IMG/VR virus record: IMGVR_UViG_3300042344_000800
Span: 26,647 to 90,646 of that record
Strand: one strand, 5' to 3'
Length of the DNA: 64,000 nt
Source of the DNA: a virus
The notes beneath the pieces were generated by a model. The model did no database searches and was not told where the DNA came from. It saw only the letters and a list, made by a program, of their open reading frames with translations. Within the stretch, counting starts at the first letter, position 1. Each line of letters starts with the position of its first letter. Positions 57,234 to 64,000 of the stretch are shown here, piece by piece. A program made the translations under genes and the position numbers.

Positions 57234-57725
57234 ATGGAATACTGTCATCTAACCATCGAACAACAAGCCTGTGAAACGTCTAAACTAAATTTGGTTAAAT
57301 CCCAAATCCCCGCTATCCGTCGTGCTATGCGTGATACGTCAGTCAAAGGAGAGGATTACTTTCAGGAAGGTCTTTGTCTGGTTCTAGAAAAACTTAAGAC
57401 TTGGAACCCCAACAAAGGAACGCTCACCAGCTATTGCTGGTTGGATATTCGCAAAAGGTTCCGCCTTATTCGGCACAAAACCTATGTCATGGAATGCCAA
57501 CTTCGAGATTTTCCCCTAGACAATATGGCATCCCTAGTCGATTCCACTGAATACCAAATGACCCTGAACCTCTTCTGGTCAAAACTCACCCCCCTCCAAA
57601 AGCAAATTGTCCGCAAACGTCTAATGGGTCTTACCCAAGAGGTAATAGCTAAAACTCTGGGTCTTACCCTGCGAACTTATAAGTCAGAAGTCAGAAAAAT
57701 TAAGAAATTAGGAGCAAATTCTTGA
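57234..57725 (+). CDS. phage sigma-70-family-like transcription factor
   Basis: 163 residues from the ATG at 57234; a GTG at 57198 lies within the conserved leader and is less likely. A region-2-like segment (EDYFQEGLCLVLEKLKTWNP then NKGTLTSYCWLDIRKRFRLI) and a region-4-like helix-turn-helix (LTPLQKQIVRKRLMGLTQEV then IAKTLGLTLRTYKSEVRKI) are in order. It would redirect host RNA polymerase to phage promoters, plausibly those with the TAACGCCCAA motif. It is made from an early-type promoter and overlaps thyX by 4 bp. Confidence 0.75.
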   Translation: MEYCHLTIEQQACETSKLNLVKSQIPAIRRAMRDTSVKGEDYFQEGLCLVLEKLKTWNPNKGTLTSYCWLDIRKRFRLIRHKTYVMECQLRDFPLDNMASLVDSTEYQMTLNLFWSKLTPLQKQIVRKRLMGLTQEVIAKTLGLTLRTYKSEVRKIKKLGANS

Positions 57726-58678
57726 AACCTACCCAATACCACGCTAAGGTCATCGAACAAAGTGTCAATTCCATCACAGGCGACACTATTACCACTTTTC
57801 AAATTCGTATTCCCCGATTTGTCTTAGCTCAACTCAATAAACACCGTATTTTGTCCTCTAATACCGAGTCGAATCGGGCTGTTCCGATTAAGAAAAAAGA
57901 CCGAAAATTAGTAGAGAATCCCTATCACCCTGACCAATGGGGTACGAATAAGTCAGGAATGCAAGCTGGTAAGCCCCTGACGGGTCTAAAGGCTAAATTA
58001 GCTGACCTTGTATGGTTCTGCTCCATGCACTCCCAACGGTTTTGGGCTAATTTATTGAACCTGCTTGGGGTTCATAAAGAAATTGTGAACCGACTTACTG
58101 AGCCTTTTCAAATGGTGGATGTGGTGCTGACCGGCACTCAATGGTTCAACTTTTTTGAACTTCGTACTTCTGAAAAAGCCCAGCCAGAGATTAGAAAAGT
58201 AGCCCGCTTAATGCTTGAGGCTTACCACAAATGTTCTGCTTATATCCTATCAGATGGTGGTTTGCATCTGCCCTATGTAACCCATGAGGAAAGAGAACTG
58301 TACAAAGGTAATACTCTTTTACTCATTGCTCTGTCAGCCTCTCGTTGTGCGAGAGTGTCTTACCTAAACCACGAAGGGAATATGGATGTGGAAAAGGATG
58401 TTAAACTATTTTTACGTCTAGTTAGCTCAAAGCATTGGTCAGCTTTAGAGCATACTGCCGTAGCCATCGACGCATCTGTGATGTGTGGCGGGTTTATTGG
58501 TTGGGTTCCTGCCCGTAAATTTTTTACAGGTGAGTCTGGTGACTCTGCTATGGAAAAAGATACCAGGATTCTTAATGGGACTGAAATCCGCCAAAAAATT
58601 ACCCAATGGGTTAAGCCATTTAACTCCGATTTAGAAGCAAAGGACTTTTTTGATTCTGACCAAGATTCTCATCTTTAG
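57722..58678 (+). CDS. thyX: FAD-dependent thymidylate synthase ThyX
   Basis: 318 residues starting at TTG (overlapping the stop of the sigma-like gene as TTGA; GGAG upstream). The ThyX motif KHRILSSNTESNRA (R-H-R-x-x-S-x-N-x-x-S-x-R type) is near residue 40, and FELRTSEKAQPEIR carries the second conserved flavin/dUMP-binding region. It makes dTMP from dUMP with methylene-tetrahydrofolate, FAD and NADPH, serving phage DNA synthesis. It is longer than many ThyX (about 220-250 residues), with an extension at the C-terminus. Confidence 0.92.
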   Translation: MKPTQYHAKVIEQSVNSITGDTITTFQIRIPRFVLAQLNKHRILSSNTESNRAVPIKKKDRKLVENPYHPDQWGTNKSGMQAGKPLTGLKAKLADLVWFCSMHSQRFWANLLNLLGVHKEIVNRLTEPFQMVDVVLTGTQWFNFFELRTSEKAQPEIRKVARLMLEAYHKCSAYILSDGGLHLPYVTHEERELYKGNTLLLIALSASRCARVSYLNHEGNMDVEKDVKLFLRLVSSKHWSALEHTAVAIDASVMCGGFIGWVPARKFFTGESGDSAMEKDTRILNGTEIRQKITQWVKPFNSDLEAKDFFDSDQDSHL

Positions 58679-58687
58679 GAGTAAAAC

Positions 58688-58858
58688 CCGTCCCTTTGAC
58701 CACGGAAAACTAGGACTTTCATTGAAAACCTTGACATCCTGACTACTCTGGCTGAGACGGAAACGGATGATGCAGAGGATTTGCTCGACCACTGGTTAGA
58801 ACAGCACATCAAAGATTCTGAAGGATGGGGTTGTCTTTTCACCTCATCCCAGGGTTGA
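58688..58858 (+). other. possible gene remnant or small ORF without normal start
   Basis: An open frame reading TFIENLDILTTLAETETDDA then EDLLDHWLEQHIKDSEGWG has protein-like acidic composition but no ATG, GTG or early TTG (only an ATT). Its TGA lies in the TTGACA of the next promoter. It may be a decayed gene or a lost 5' end. Confidence 0.35.
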
Positions 58859-58883
58859 CAACGGTATTGTAATCTGTTAAACT
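58855..58883 (+). promoter_or_regulatory. sigma70-type promoter
   Basis: TTGACA (58855-58860), 17-bp spacer, TAAACT (58878-58883); AAGGAG precedes the ATG at 58908. Confidence 0.82.
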
Positions 58884-58907
58884 GAACACAACTAACAAGG
58901 AGTTTAT

Positions 58908-59357
58908 ATGACTAAGGGATTTCTCGAATTAGGCGATGTCTTCATCCTACGGGGTCAAGATTGTTTTGAGGGAGAACCTTGTGGGGGGGCGATTTTTGAA
59001 GTGACTGAGTTAAAGCAAAATGGGGATATGGCAGTTGTTTTTTGCCGAGGAAAGTATTACCTTGCTTGGACTAAAATAAAAACAGGTATCGTACCTCAAG
59101 TAATTTGGTTAATTACCGAGAATCCCCCCTTCAAAGGCGGTACTGTACAATTTCTACCCCCAGAAGACAAAGACATGGCACGTCAAGCAGAAATCGCTAC
59201 CCGATTGGAATTGGAAGAAGTCATGGATGACCTAAAATATTGGTCTTGGCATATTCAAGATGGGGTAGACTACTCTGATGTCTTGATGAAAGCCGAGCAA
59301 CTCCAGTTCCTAATCAAAACAACAGAAACCTGTAAACTACCTCCCTTTTCTCAATAG
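58908..59357 (+). CDS. VGD-type small phage protein
   Basis: 149 residues: LELGDVFILRGQDC, then AIFEVTELKQNGDMAVVFCR. The layout matches the proteins at 1-232 and 605-1054, with the same length as the latter, but the C-terminal half differs (LELEEVMDDLKYWSWHIQDG). Own promoter and good ribosome-binding site. Its last bases overlap the convergent 59351-59710 gene. Function unknown. Confidence 0.7.
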   Translation: MTKGFLELGDVFILRGQDCFEGEPCGGAIFEVTELKQNGDMAVVFCRGKYYLAWTKIKTGIVPQVIWLITENPPFKGGTVQFLPPEDKDMARQAEIATRLELEEVMDDLKYWSWHIQDGVDYSDVLMKAEQLQFLIKTTETCKLPPFSQ

Positions 59358-59710
59358 GCGACAAAGCTAAACCCTGACTCCCCGCCTTTGAACGGGGAGT
59401 TTCTTATATCTAAGTTGGTCTGCCAAGACAATTCTTTTAGTCTCCGCAGACCTTCTTTTTTCAATCCCAGTACCACTTTTTCATAGTTCAAAGTTATACC
59501 CTCTACCTGTTCTACATAGAGTTTCTCTACATATTGTTGTATTTTACTATCTATTTCTTCCACTTTGTCCAGTAGAAATAAGATTCTGTTATAGCGCACT
59601 TCGTCTTCAATCACTTCTAGCATGAACTGCACATCAGCTTCATACTTAGGAAATTCTTCATACCCAAGTGCTATTTTAATTCTAGATATTTCATCTGGTG
59701 TGAACAGCAT
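59351..59710 (-). CDS. unknown 119-residue virion-region protein
   Basis: Helical, charged; begins MLFTPDEISRIKIALGYEEF. It lies on the minus strand behind a late-type motif, near the capsid genes, and could be a head-completion protein by position. Its 3' end contains a hairpin that also serves as terminator for the convergent gene. Confidence 0.6.
   Translation of the reverse strand: MLFTPDEISRIKIALGYEEFPKYEADVQFMLEVIEDEVRYNRILFLLDKVEEIDSKIQQYVEKLYVEQVEGITLNYEKVVLGLKKEGLRRLKELSWQTNLDIRNSPFKGGESGFSFVAY
59377..59404 (+). terminator. terminator of the 58908-59357 gene
   Basis: Stem ACTCCCCG/CGGGGAGT (59377-59384/59393-59400) followed by TTCTT, inside the 3' end of the opposite gene. Confidence 0.65.
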
Positions 59711-59739
59711 TTTTATCTCTTGGCAGGTGTTTTATTTAG

Positions 59740-59750
59740 TTTGAGCGTTG
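59740..59750 (-). promoter_or_regulatory. late-type promoter motif
   Basis: Minus-strand ACAACGCTCAAACTAAAT, about 30 nt upstream of the ATG at 59710. Confidence 0.55.
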
Positions 59751-59791
59751 TGGTTTTACCCATGTTAAGTTTTGTTAAGACTGGTAAGGAC

Positions 59792-59817
59792 AAAAAAAAG
59801 AGGGCTTTTAGACCCTC
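59792..59817 (-). terminator. rho-independent terminator
   Basis: On the minus strand stem GAGGG/CCCTC with T8 tract, after the 59833-60510 gene. Confidence 0.85.
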
Positions 59818-59832
59818 CCCATTTTGTTTAGT

Positions 59833-60510
59833 TTAGCCTAATCCGTTAGACTTACTATTGGACTTAGTTAAATTAGTGACCACATCTTGAGGTAGCGCAA
59901 ACCATTCGCCTAAGACATGATATTCTTTATATTGTCTGTGAATACGTTTCTCTATTTCATATAAATCACAATTATTATACCGCTTTTTATGTATTAAGGT
60001 TAAACGGGTAGGCGATGCCACTTGTAATGAACTTAGTCTTTTATAGGGGTCTACACTAACCCCTATCTTTGTGTAACCTGTTGTAGCTTGCTGTATCCAA
60101 TAAATATAGCCTGTAACCTTACTTTTCCCCTTGTTAGTTTGCTGAAATAATCCTTTGAGGCAATCCTCAGAACTTAGTGCGGCTGTCTTATAAGCTTGTC
60201 CTAAACTCACCCCATCAAACAAATGGATTGTCGAAGCATAAATACCCAGTAAGCCAAAGCGTCTAACAAAACTTTCGGATAATAATGTACTATCTGTTTC
60301 AGATAAATAATCCAATAGTAGAACGGTATCGGACGGCTTTATAGTTTCATCCTCCATGTATATCTCTAGAAATTTACAGGCTCGGATGATAGACATATCG
60401 TCTACTCCCACCATTTTCGCCACGCCACGGATTGACAAATTCCCTTGTTCACTGGCATCTTGGGAAACGAAAGCGAGTAATTCAGTCTGATTGCTTGGAA
60501 TGATAGCCAT
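59833..60510 (-). CDS. T5orf172 / GIY-YIG-type protein with N-terminal HTH
   Basis: 225 residues from the ATG at 60510 (an ATG at 60540 overlaps a -10-like TATAAT). N-terminal LSIRGVAKMVGVDDMSIIRA looks like a helix-turn-helix; C-terminal GYIYWIQQATTGYTKIGVSV then DPYKRLSSLQVASPTRLTLI and YEIEKRIHRQYKEYHVLGEW fit the T5orf172 nuclease-like domain (GIY-YIG fold), often joined to phage regulator domains. Could be a regulator or homing-type nuclease. Confidence 0.8.
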   Translation of the reverse strand: MAIIPSNQTELLAFVSQDASEQGNLSIRGVAKMVGVDDMSIIRACKFLEIYMEDETIKPSDTVLLLDYLSETDSTLLSESFVRRFGLLGIYASTIHLFDGVSLGQAYKTAALSSEDCLKGLFQQTNKGKSKVTGYIYWIQQATTGYTKIGVSVDPYKRLSSLQVASPTRLTLIHKKRYNNCDLYEIEKRIHRQYKEYHVLGEWFALPQDVVTNLTKSNSKSNGLG

Positions 60511-60616
60511 ATTTGACCTATAATGTATGTTCCCTTCCATTATATGCCAATTTTTCCAGCATTATCTACGGTCTTTCAGTAGGGATTCCCGTACACTTAG
60601 GCGTGGGGTAAGGACA

Positions 60617-60646
60617 AAAAACCACCCCCCGTTAAAGGGGTGATTT
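60617..60646 (-). terminator. rho-independent terminator after the capsid gene
   Basis: On the minus strand CACCCCTTTAACGGGGGGTG folds into a GC-rich stem followed by a T-run. Confidence 0.8.
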
Positions 60647-60661
60647 AGGGTTTATTAAGTC

Positions 60662-61708
60662 TTAGGCGACTTTAATATTACGGATAACTCCAACGTTTTT
60701 CCGAGTGGCTAATTGCAACTGGGCAATACAACCAACTACGAAGTTGTCCACATACAAGCTAGTTTGAGCCAGTTGACGCATTAAGGTATAAACACCGTTA
60801 GCCGAAAACGAGTTCTGTACGGGTGCGGAATAGAACGTTAAGTCTTCACGACGTAAGAAATACATTACACCTTCGTCAACATCAGTACCGAGAGCAGTGG
60901 TAATGGCCGATTCAGCCGCAGTACGGGTACGGTTACAATACACATCATCGATGATTGGGGTTCCCATGTAACCAGCCACGTTGAATCCTAAGTCCACCAA
61001 AGGAACTCGGTTGCCGTCAAAAGTCATGATTTGGAAGCTACGATTGGCTTCAAAGACTTTCTTGTATTGTTCAACGACTTTAGGGGTAGTTAGGATTAGG
61101 TCATACCGACCAGGACGGTAGCGGATTTTACGGTCTAATTCCAGCATAAAGTCGGTTTTTAAGGCTTGGCGTTTGTCGGCGGCGGCGGCGGCGGCATCCC
61201 AGCAATCTACGACCTGTCCTTGCCATAAAGGGTAGGTCGCTGAAGGAATACCCGCATAATCTCCAGTACCAGCCGCAATGGATAGACCGATGATTCCTCC
61301 ATCAGAAATCGCACCGGTTCCATTGTATAATTTACGGTTTAAAGTAGTAGCTTGTTCGTCTACTGCATTACGCATTTGTGCAGACAGCAACTGACGTAAT
61401 TCTGCATTGGAAACCATTTCTTTAGCTTCCTCAATCTCTTTCAAGTTCAAGGTGAAAGTAGATTGTAACGAAGAACTATTGATGGGTAACTGTGCCGGAA
61501 TAGTTACGTCTTGGCTGGCCGCAGGTGCTGAACCAGTAATTGCTACTCCCGTTGCTTGCGTTCCACCAACTCCTACAGACCACTGGATATTGGACTTACG
61601 TTCGGGTAACTTCGACAGCAACGACAAGAAGGTTGCTTCACGGTTTACCTCTTTGGTCAACAATTCCGAAAAAATCGTGTTGACTACTGCTAAATTAAGC
61701 TTTGCCAT
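60662..61708 (-). CDS. major capsid protein, HK97-fold
   Basis: 348 residues. The N-terminal EVNREATFLSLLSKLPERKS, the E-loop-like SLQSTFTLNLKEIEEAKEMV and the P-domain segment ELDRKIRYRPGRYDLILTTP then VGCIAQLQLATRKNVGVI fit small HK97-fold major capsid proteins without a separate delta domain. It lies downstream of a scaffold gene on the same strand and before a strong terminator. A (GGC)n run near 61177-61197 encodes six Ala. No prohead protease gene is adjacent. Confidence 0.85.
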   Translation of the reverse strand: MAKLNLAVVNTIFSELLTKEVNREATFLSLLSKLPERKSNIQWSVGVGGTQATGVAITGSAPAASQDVTIPAQLPINSSSLQSTFTLNLKEIEEAKEMVSNAELRQLLSAQMRNAVDEQATTLNRKLYNGTGAISDGGIIGLSIAAGTGDYAGIPSATYPLWQGQVVDCWDAAAAAADKRQALKTDFMLELDRKIRYRPGRYDLILTTPKVVEQYKKVFEANRSFQIMTFDGNRVPLVDLGFNVAGYMGTPIIDDVYCNRTRTAAESAITTALGTDVDEGVMYFLRREDLTFYSAPVQNSFSANGVYTLMRQLAQTSLYVDNFVVGCIAQLQLATRKNVGVIRNIKVA

Positions 61709-61827
61709 TTTCTAATTTTCCTATTATTTTCAGTAGATTCTTTTGTGTTTTATCCCACACAGGGTTTCTACTGTTCAATAGGCCGTAGTTCGCCTCTATA
61801 ATAGGAAATGGGCGAACCCCTTTTTAC

Positions 61828-61840
61828 TCCGCTCAATCTA
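61828..61840 (+). promoter_or_regulatory. late-type promoter motif
   Basis: TCCGCTCAATCTAAG, about 25 nt upstream of the ATG at 61866. Confidence 0.45.
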
Positions 61841-61865
61841 AGTCTAAATATTGGTAGGTGTTAAG

Positions 61866-62183
61866 ATGCGTATATTTCAGTTGGAATTGGAAAAGTTTGA
61901 GACCCATTGCAATATTTCTTTCCTTATCTCTGGTCTCGACTCCGCCCCCTATGAATTGGCTGAACGCCTTGCCCTACTAGGTTCTTCTGACTATAACAAC
62001 CCTATCTGTGTTAGTCTTTCTGTTATCCGTTGTAATGCTTTTGATGGTATCATTCGTGATTTGTTTGCCCTCTCTAAACTACCCGAACTTACCCCGTTTC
62101 TGACTTTAAAACTAATTAAGGTAGTCGAGGCTCTATATTGCCTGACTACCCATGATGGACTCGTTTGGGGTAATTTGGGGTAG
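61866..62183 (+). CDS. unknown small protein between capsid and scaffold genes, opposite strand
   Basis: 105 residues from the ATG at 61866 (a TTG at 61851 is also in frame). Begins MRIFQLELEKFETHCNISFL. It is antisense to the transcript that must join the scaffold and capsid genes, and has its own late-type motif. No family recognised. Confidence 0.55.
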   Translation: MRIFQLELEKFETHCNISFLISGLDSAPYELAERLALLGSSDYNNPICVSLSVIRCNAFDGIIRDLFALSKLPELTPFLTLKLIKVVEALYCLTTHDGLVWGNLG

Positions 62184-62222
62184 GGGGGGAGGGTTCTGTT
62201 TTAGAACCCTCTTAACCTTAAC

Positions 62223-62840
62223 TTAATCCTCAATAAACAAATCTTCCAGAATGTCCCGTTTCCCCTCTGTGGGGGCAGGGCTACTGTTTTGGGGTTTTAA
62301 TCCAGCACCACGAGCTTTGGATGTCGGGGGTAATAGACTTTTACCGAAATCAGTTTCTAGGAATTTTCCTAACGCCTCATCCAGACTTTCCACATTATCC
62401 CCATTTTTGACAAAGGCTACACCATCCTCGTAAACTAAGTTATCCTCGTACTGTAGCTTAAAGGCTTTGGTCGCAATTCCTAAGTCTAGCGGTTTAAATT
62501 TGGAGATTGTTGCATTTAATGTGGATTCTAATTCTTTGGCAACTATTTTTCTGTCTTTTTCCTCTGACTGTTTTTTCAAATCTTCAATCTGTTTCTGTAG
62601 GGCTTGAAGACTTAGTTTCTGTTTGGGTGTCTCCACTTCCACTTCTAATTCTGGCTCAGGTTCGGGTGCTTTAGTGGTTTTTTTATCCCAGGATTTTTGT
62701 AGACTACTCGCCAATCCACTGTTTTTTCGGTCTACCTCGCTTAAGATGCCTGCCTTTAGCGTTCCCAATTCCCCTTGTAGTTGGGATAGAAACGCCTGTT
62801 GCGATTCCTCTAATAATAGTTTAATTTCTTCCGGTGTCAT
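62223..62840 (-). CDS. capsid scaffolding protein
   Basis: 205 residues: helical N-terminus, an acidic linker (APEPEPELEVEVETPKQ), a coiled coil (LQALQKQIEDLKKQSEEKDR), and a conserved-type C-terminal part (ATKAFKLQYEDNLVYEDGVA) ending in acidic IED. This is the usual look of siphophage scaffold proteins, directly upstream of the capsid gene. It guides procapsid assembly and then leaves. Confidence 0.85.
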   Translation of the reverse strand: MTPEEIKLLLEESQQAFLSQLQGELGTLKAGILSEVDRKNSGLASSLQKSWDKKTTKAPEPEPELEVEVETPKQKLSLQALQKQIEDLKKQSEEKDRKIVAKELESTLNATISKFKPLDLGIATKAFKLQYEDNLVYEDGVAFVKNGDNVESLDEALGKFLETDFGKSLLPPTSKARGAGLKPQNSSPAPTEGKRDILEDLFIED

Positions 62841-62879
62841 ATCTCTTTTAATTGTACACTTGGGTTTACATTTTCTGCT

Positions 62880-62897
62880 TTGGGCGTTATTGTCTAA
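62880..62897 (-). promoter_or_regulatory. late-type promoter motif
   Basis: Minus-strand TTAGACAATAACGCCCAA, about 45 nt upstream of the scaffold start. Confidence 0.7.
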
Positions 62898-62926
62898 CAG
62901 GGGTCAGGATTTCCGTATTTTTCACA

Positions 62927-62955
62927 TTGTCTGAACATTGACAAATTGCTATAAT
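62927..62955 (+). promoter_or_regulatory. sigma70-type promoter
   Basis: TTGTCT (62927-62932), 17-bp spacer, TATAAT (62950-62955), upstream of the 63000-63737 gene. Confidence 0.7.
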
Positions 62956-62999
62956 TGATTTATGGTCTGTTATTCTTTTTCACAGACTGGAATTTAGCT

Positions 63000-63737
63000 A
63001 TGAACAACAAAGCCAAAAAAGCCACAATTAAATTAGGCGGCATCCAACTTGAAGGGTATCAATTACCTGATGGTAGCTATGCTATGTCCCAAAATGGTTG
63101 CAAAGCATTAGATATTCTTATAGGTGACTCAACCGGTAAAAAATACGCCAAACCCTTACTGGCACTGGACAATCTTTCTGTTGAGAAGGTTCATGTAGAG
63201 GGTACTAACGCATTAGCTAGACTTATGGGTATGGAGACCTTTTGTACTATAGTAAGTGCTTATGCTCAACTGGGCAACAAAAAATGCCAAGCCGTAGCTT
63301 TTTCCTGTTTGGTAGAATCTTTAGAACGTCGCTTAGACCATGCTTTCAATATTCAACGTACTGAAGAAGAACGCAATGACCGTCTCCAAACCAGAGTTGA
63401 AAGCAAAATCGCCCGTCGCACCCTAACTGACTCTTTCAAATATTATTTGGAAAATAACCCAGAACTAAGTTCTAATTACAAAAAGTTCATCTATCCTAAT
63501 TCTACAGACTATCTCAATGGGCTAGTCTTAGGCGTTAAATCAAAACAAGCCAAAGACCACTATCAACTTAAGGAATCAGGAGCTATCCGTGACCATATTC
63601 CTACTGAAGCCTTAAGAGAGCTAAAGTTTGCAGAAGAATTAGCTTCCAGATTTATTGTTGAAGATGGTTTAGAACCATTTGAAGCTGTCAAAAAGGCTTG
63701 TGAAATTGGCAAAATCAAACAAATTGGTTTAGAGTAA
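63000..63737 (+). CDS. putative phage regulator of the MSQ type
   Basis: 245 residues from the ATG at 63000, placed after the -10 at 62950; an upstream in-frame start would overlap the promoter. The N-terminus DGSYAMSQNGCKALDIL resembles those of 26528-27367 and 7526-7978. The middle part has VSAYAQLGNKKCQAVAFSCL and a long charged helix. The whole pattern is like that of antirepressor-type regulators, but no named domain was identified. Confidence 0.6.
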   Translation: MNNKAKKATIKLGGIQLEGYQLPDGSYAMSQNGCKALDILIGDSTGKKYAKPLLALDNLSVEKVHVEGTNALARLMGMETFCTIVSAYAQLGNKKCQAVAFSCLVESLERRLDHAFNIQRTEEERNDRLQTRVESKIARRTLTDSFKYYLENNPELSSNYKKFIYPNSTDYLNGLVLGVKSKQAKDHYQLKESGAIRDHIPTEALRELKFAEELASRFIVEDGLEPFEAVKKACEIGKIKQIGLE

Positions 63738-63749
63738 GGCTAACATAGC

Positions 63750-63803
63750 GAATAGGTTTTATCAATGTCTAACCTGTTTAGAGTTGATAAAACCCTATTT
63801 GTT
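63750..63803 (+). terminator. long inverted repeat, terminator
   Basis: AATAGGTTTTATCAA (63750-63764) pairs with TTGATAAAACCCTATT (63783-63798) and is followed by TGTTTT. Beyond it, to the window end, only G/C-tract-rich sequence like that at 6.3 kb is seen. Confidence 0.7.
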
Positions 63804-64000
63804 TTAGGTATTAAATTCCCAACTAGGGGGGGTCTGAATCCTAAAATAACCCCCCTAGTTGTTACTGAAGTCCCGACCCCGTAGAGTTTCTAGGTTAACC
63901 CGTCAACGGGGTAGGTAGGGGGGTGGATAAGTTTTTTTCTACGGGGGAGACCTAATTCCCCCCGCACTGCCTTCGACTAACCAGTCTCTCATCTCCTAGG

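Noticed and set aside
61407-61715. Plus-strand ORF opposite the capsid gene
   Set aside because: Shadow of the major capsid gene in the opposite strand; no promoter motif or ribosome site.

Overview
The window reads as part of the genome of a large tailed phage (siphovirus type) of a cyanobacterium, or of a prophage or phage-plasmid of that kind. It holds a terminase, portal, HK97-type capsid with scaffold, tail tube, a 2,612-residue tape measure and a lambda-like tail tip, together with ThyX, a MazG-like pyrophosphohydrolase, a PhoH-like ATPase, a FEN-type nuclease and an AAA+/SF3 helicase. The cyanobacterial setting is inferred from TGATAAC heptamer repeats, FGE/C-type-lectin variable proteins, an IS607-type element and a small repeat protein of a cyanobacterial type. 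No ribosomal or metabolic host genes are present and neither phage end is visible.

Layout. 1-10 kb is accessory DNA: small VGD-type proteins, an unknown surface-like protein, an HNH nuclease, an M-S methylase/specificity fusion, a deoxyribosyltransferase-like enzyme, a 196-nt tRNA-like RNA, a GC-tract-rich gap with promoters and a structured RNA, and two tandem FGE-type proteins whose 3' ends look like variable regions of a diversity-generating retroelement (no reverse transcriptase in the window). 10-22 kb, mostly minus strand, holds a three-fold zincin-like repeat protein and the early/replication block (helicase, FEN nuclease, possible SSB) plus the endolysin. 22-32 kb, mostly plus strand, carries a frameshift-linked gene pair, PhoH, a KilA-N regulator, a glycosyltransferase, an intein-containing terL and the portal, with a tRNA and a MazG-like gene on the minus strand. 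An IS607-type element and a homing-type nuclease follow at 32-36 kb. 35.7-57 kb is a minus-strand tail block. 57-64 kb holds a sigma-like factor, thyX, small genes, the capsid and scaffold, and a regulator.

Regulation. Two promoter classes are visible. Early-type genes carry TTGACA-N17-TATACT promoters, several with a GGGTTAACCC palindrome just after the -10, and three copies have a conserved leader of about 100 bp. Late-type genes share a different upstream motif, about TAACGCCCAA, found at 16 sites on both strands in the orientation of the gene. The phage encodes its own sigma-70-like protein, itself behind an early-type promoter. This suggests an early-to-late switch: host sigma-70 and a repressor at the early promoters, then the phage sigma at the late motif. 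That link is inference.
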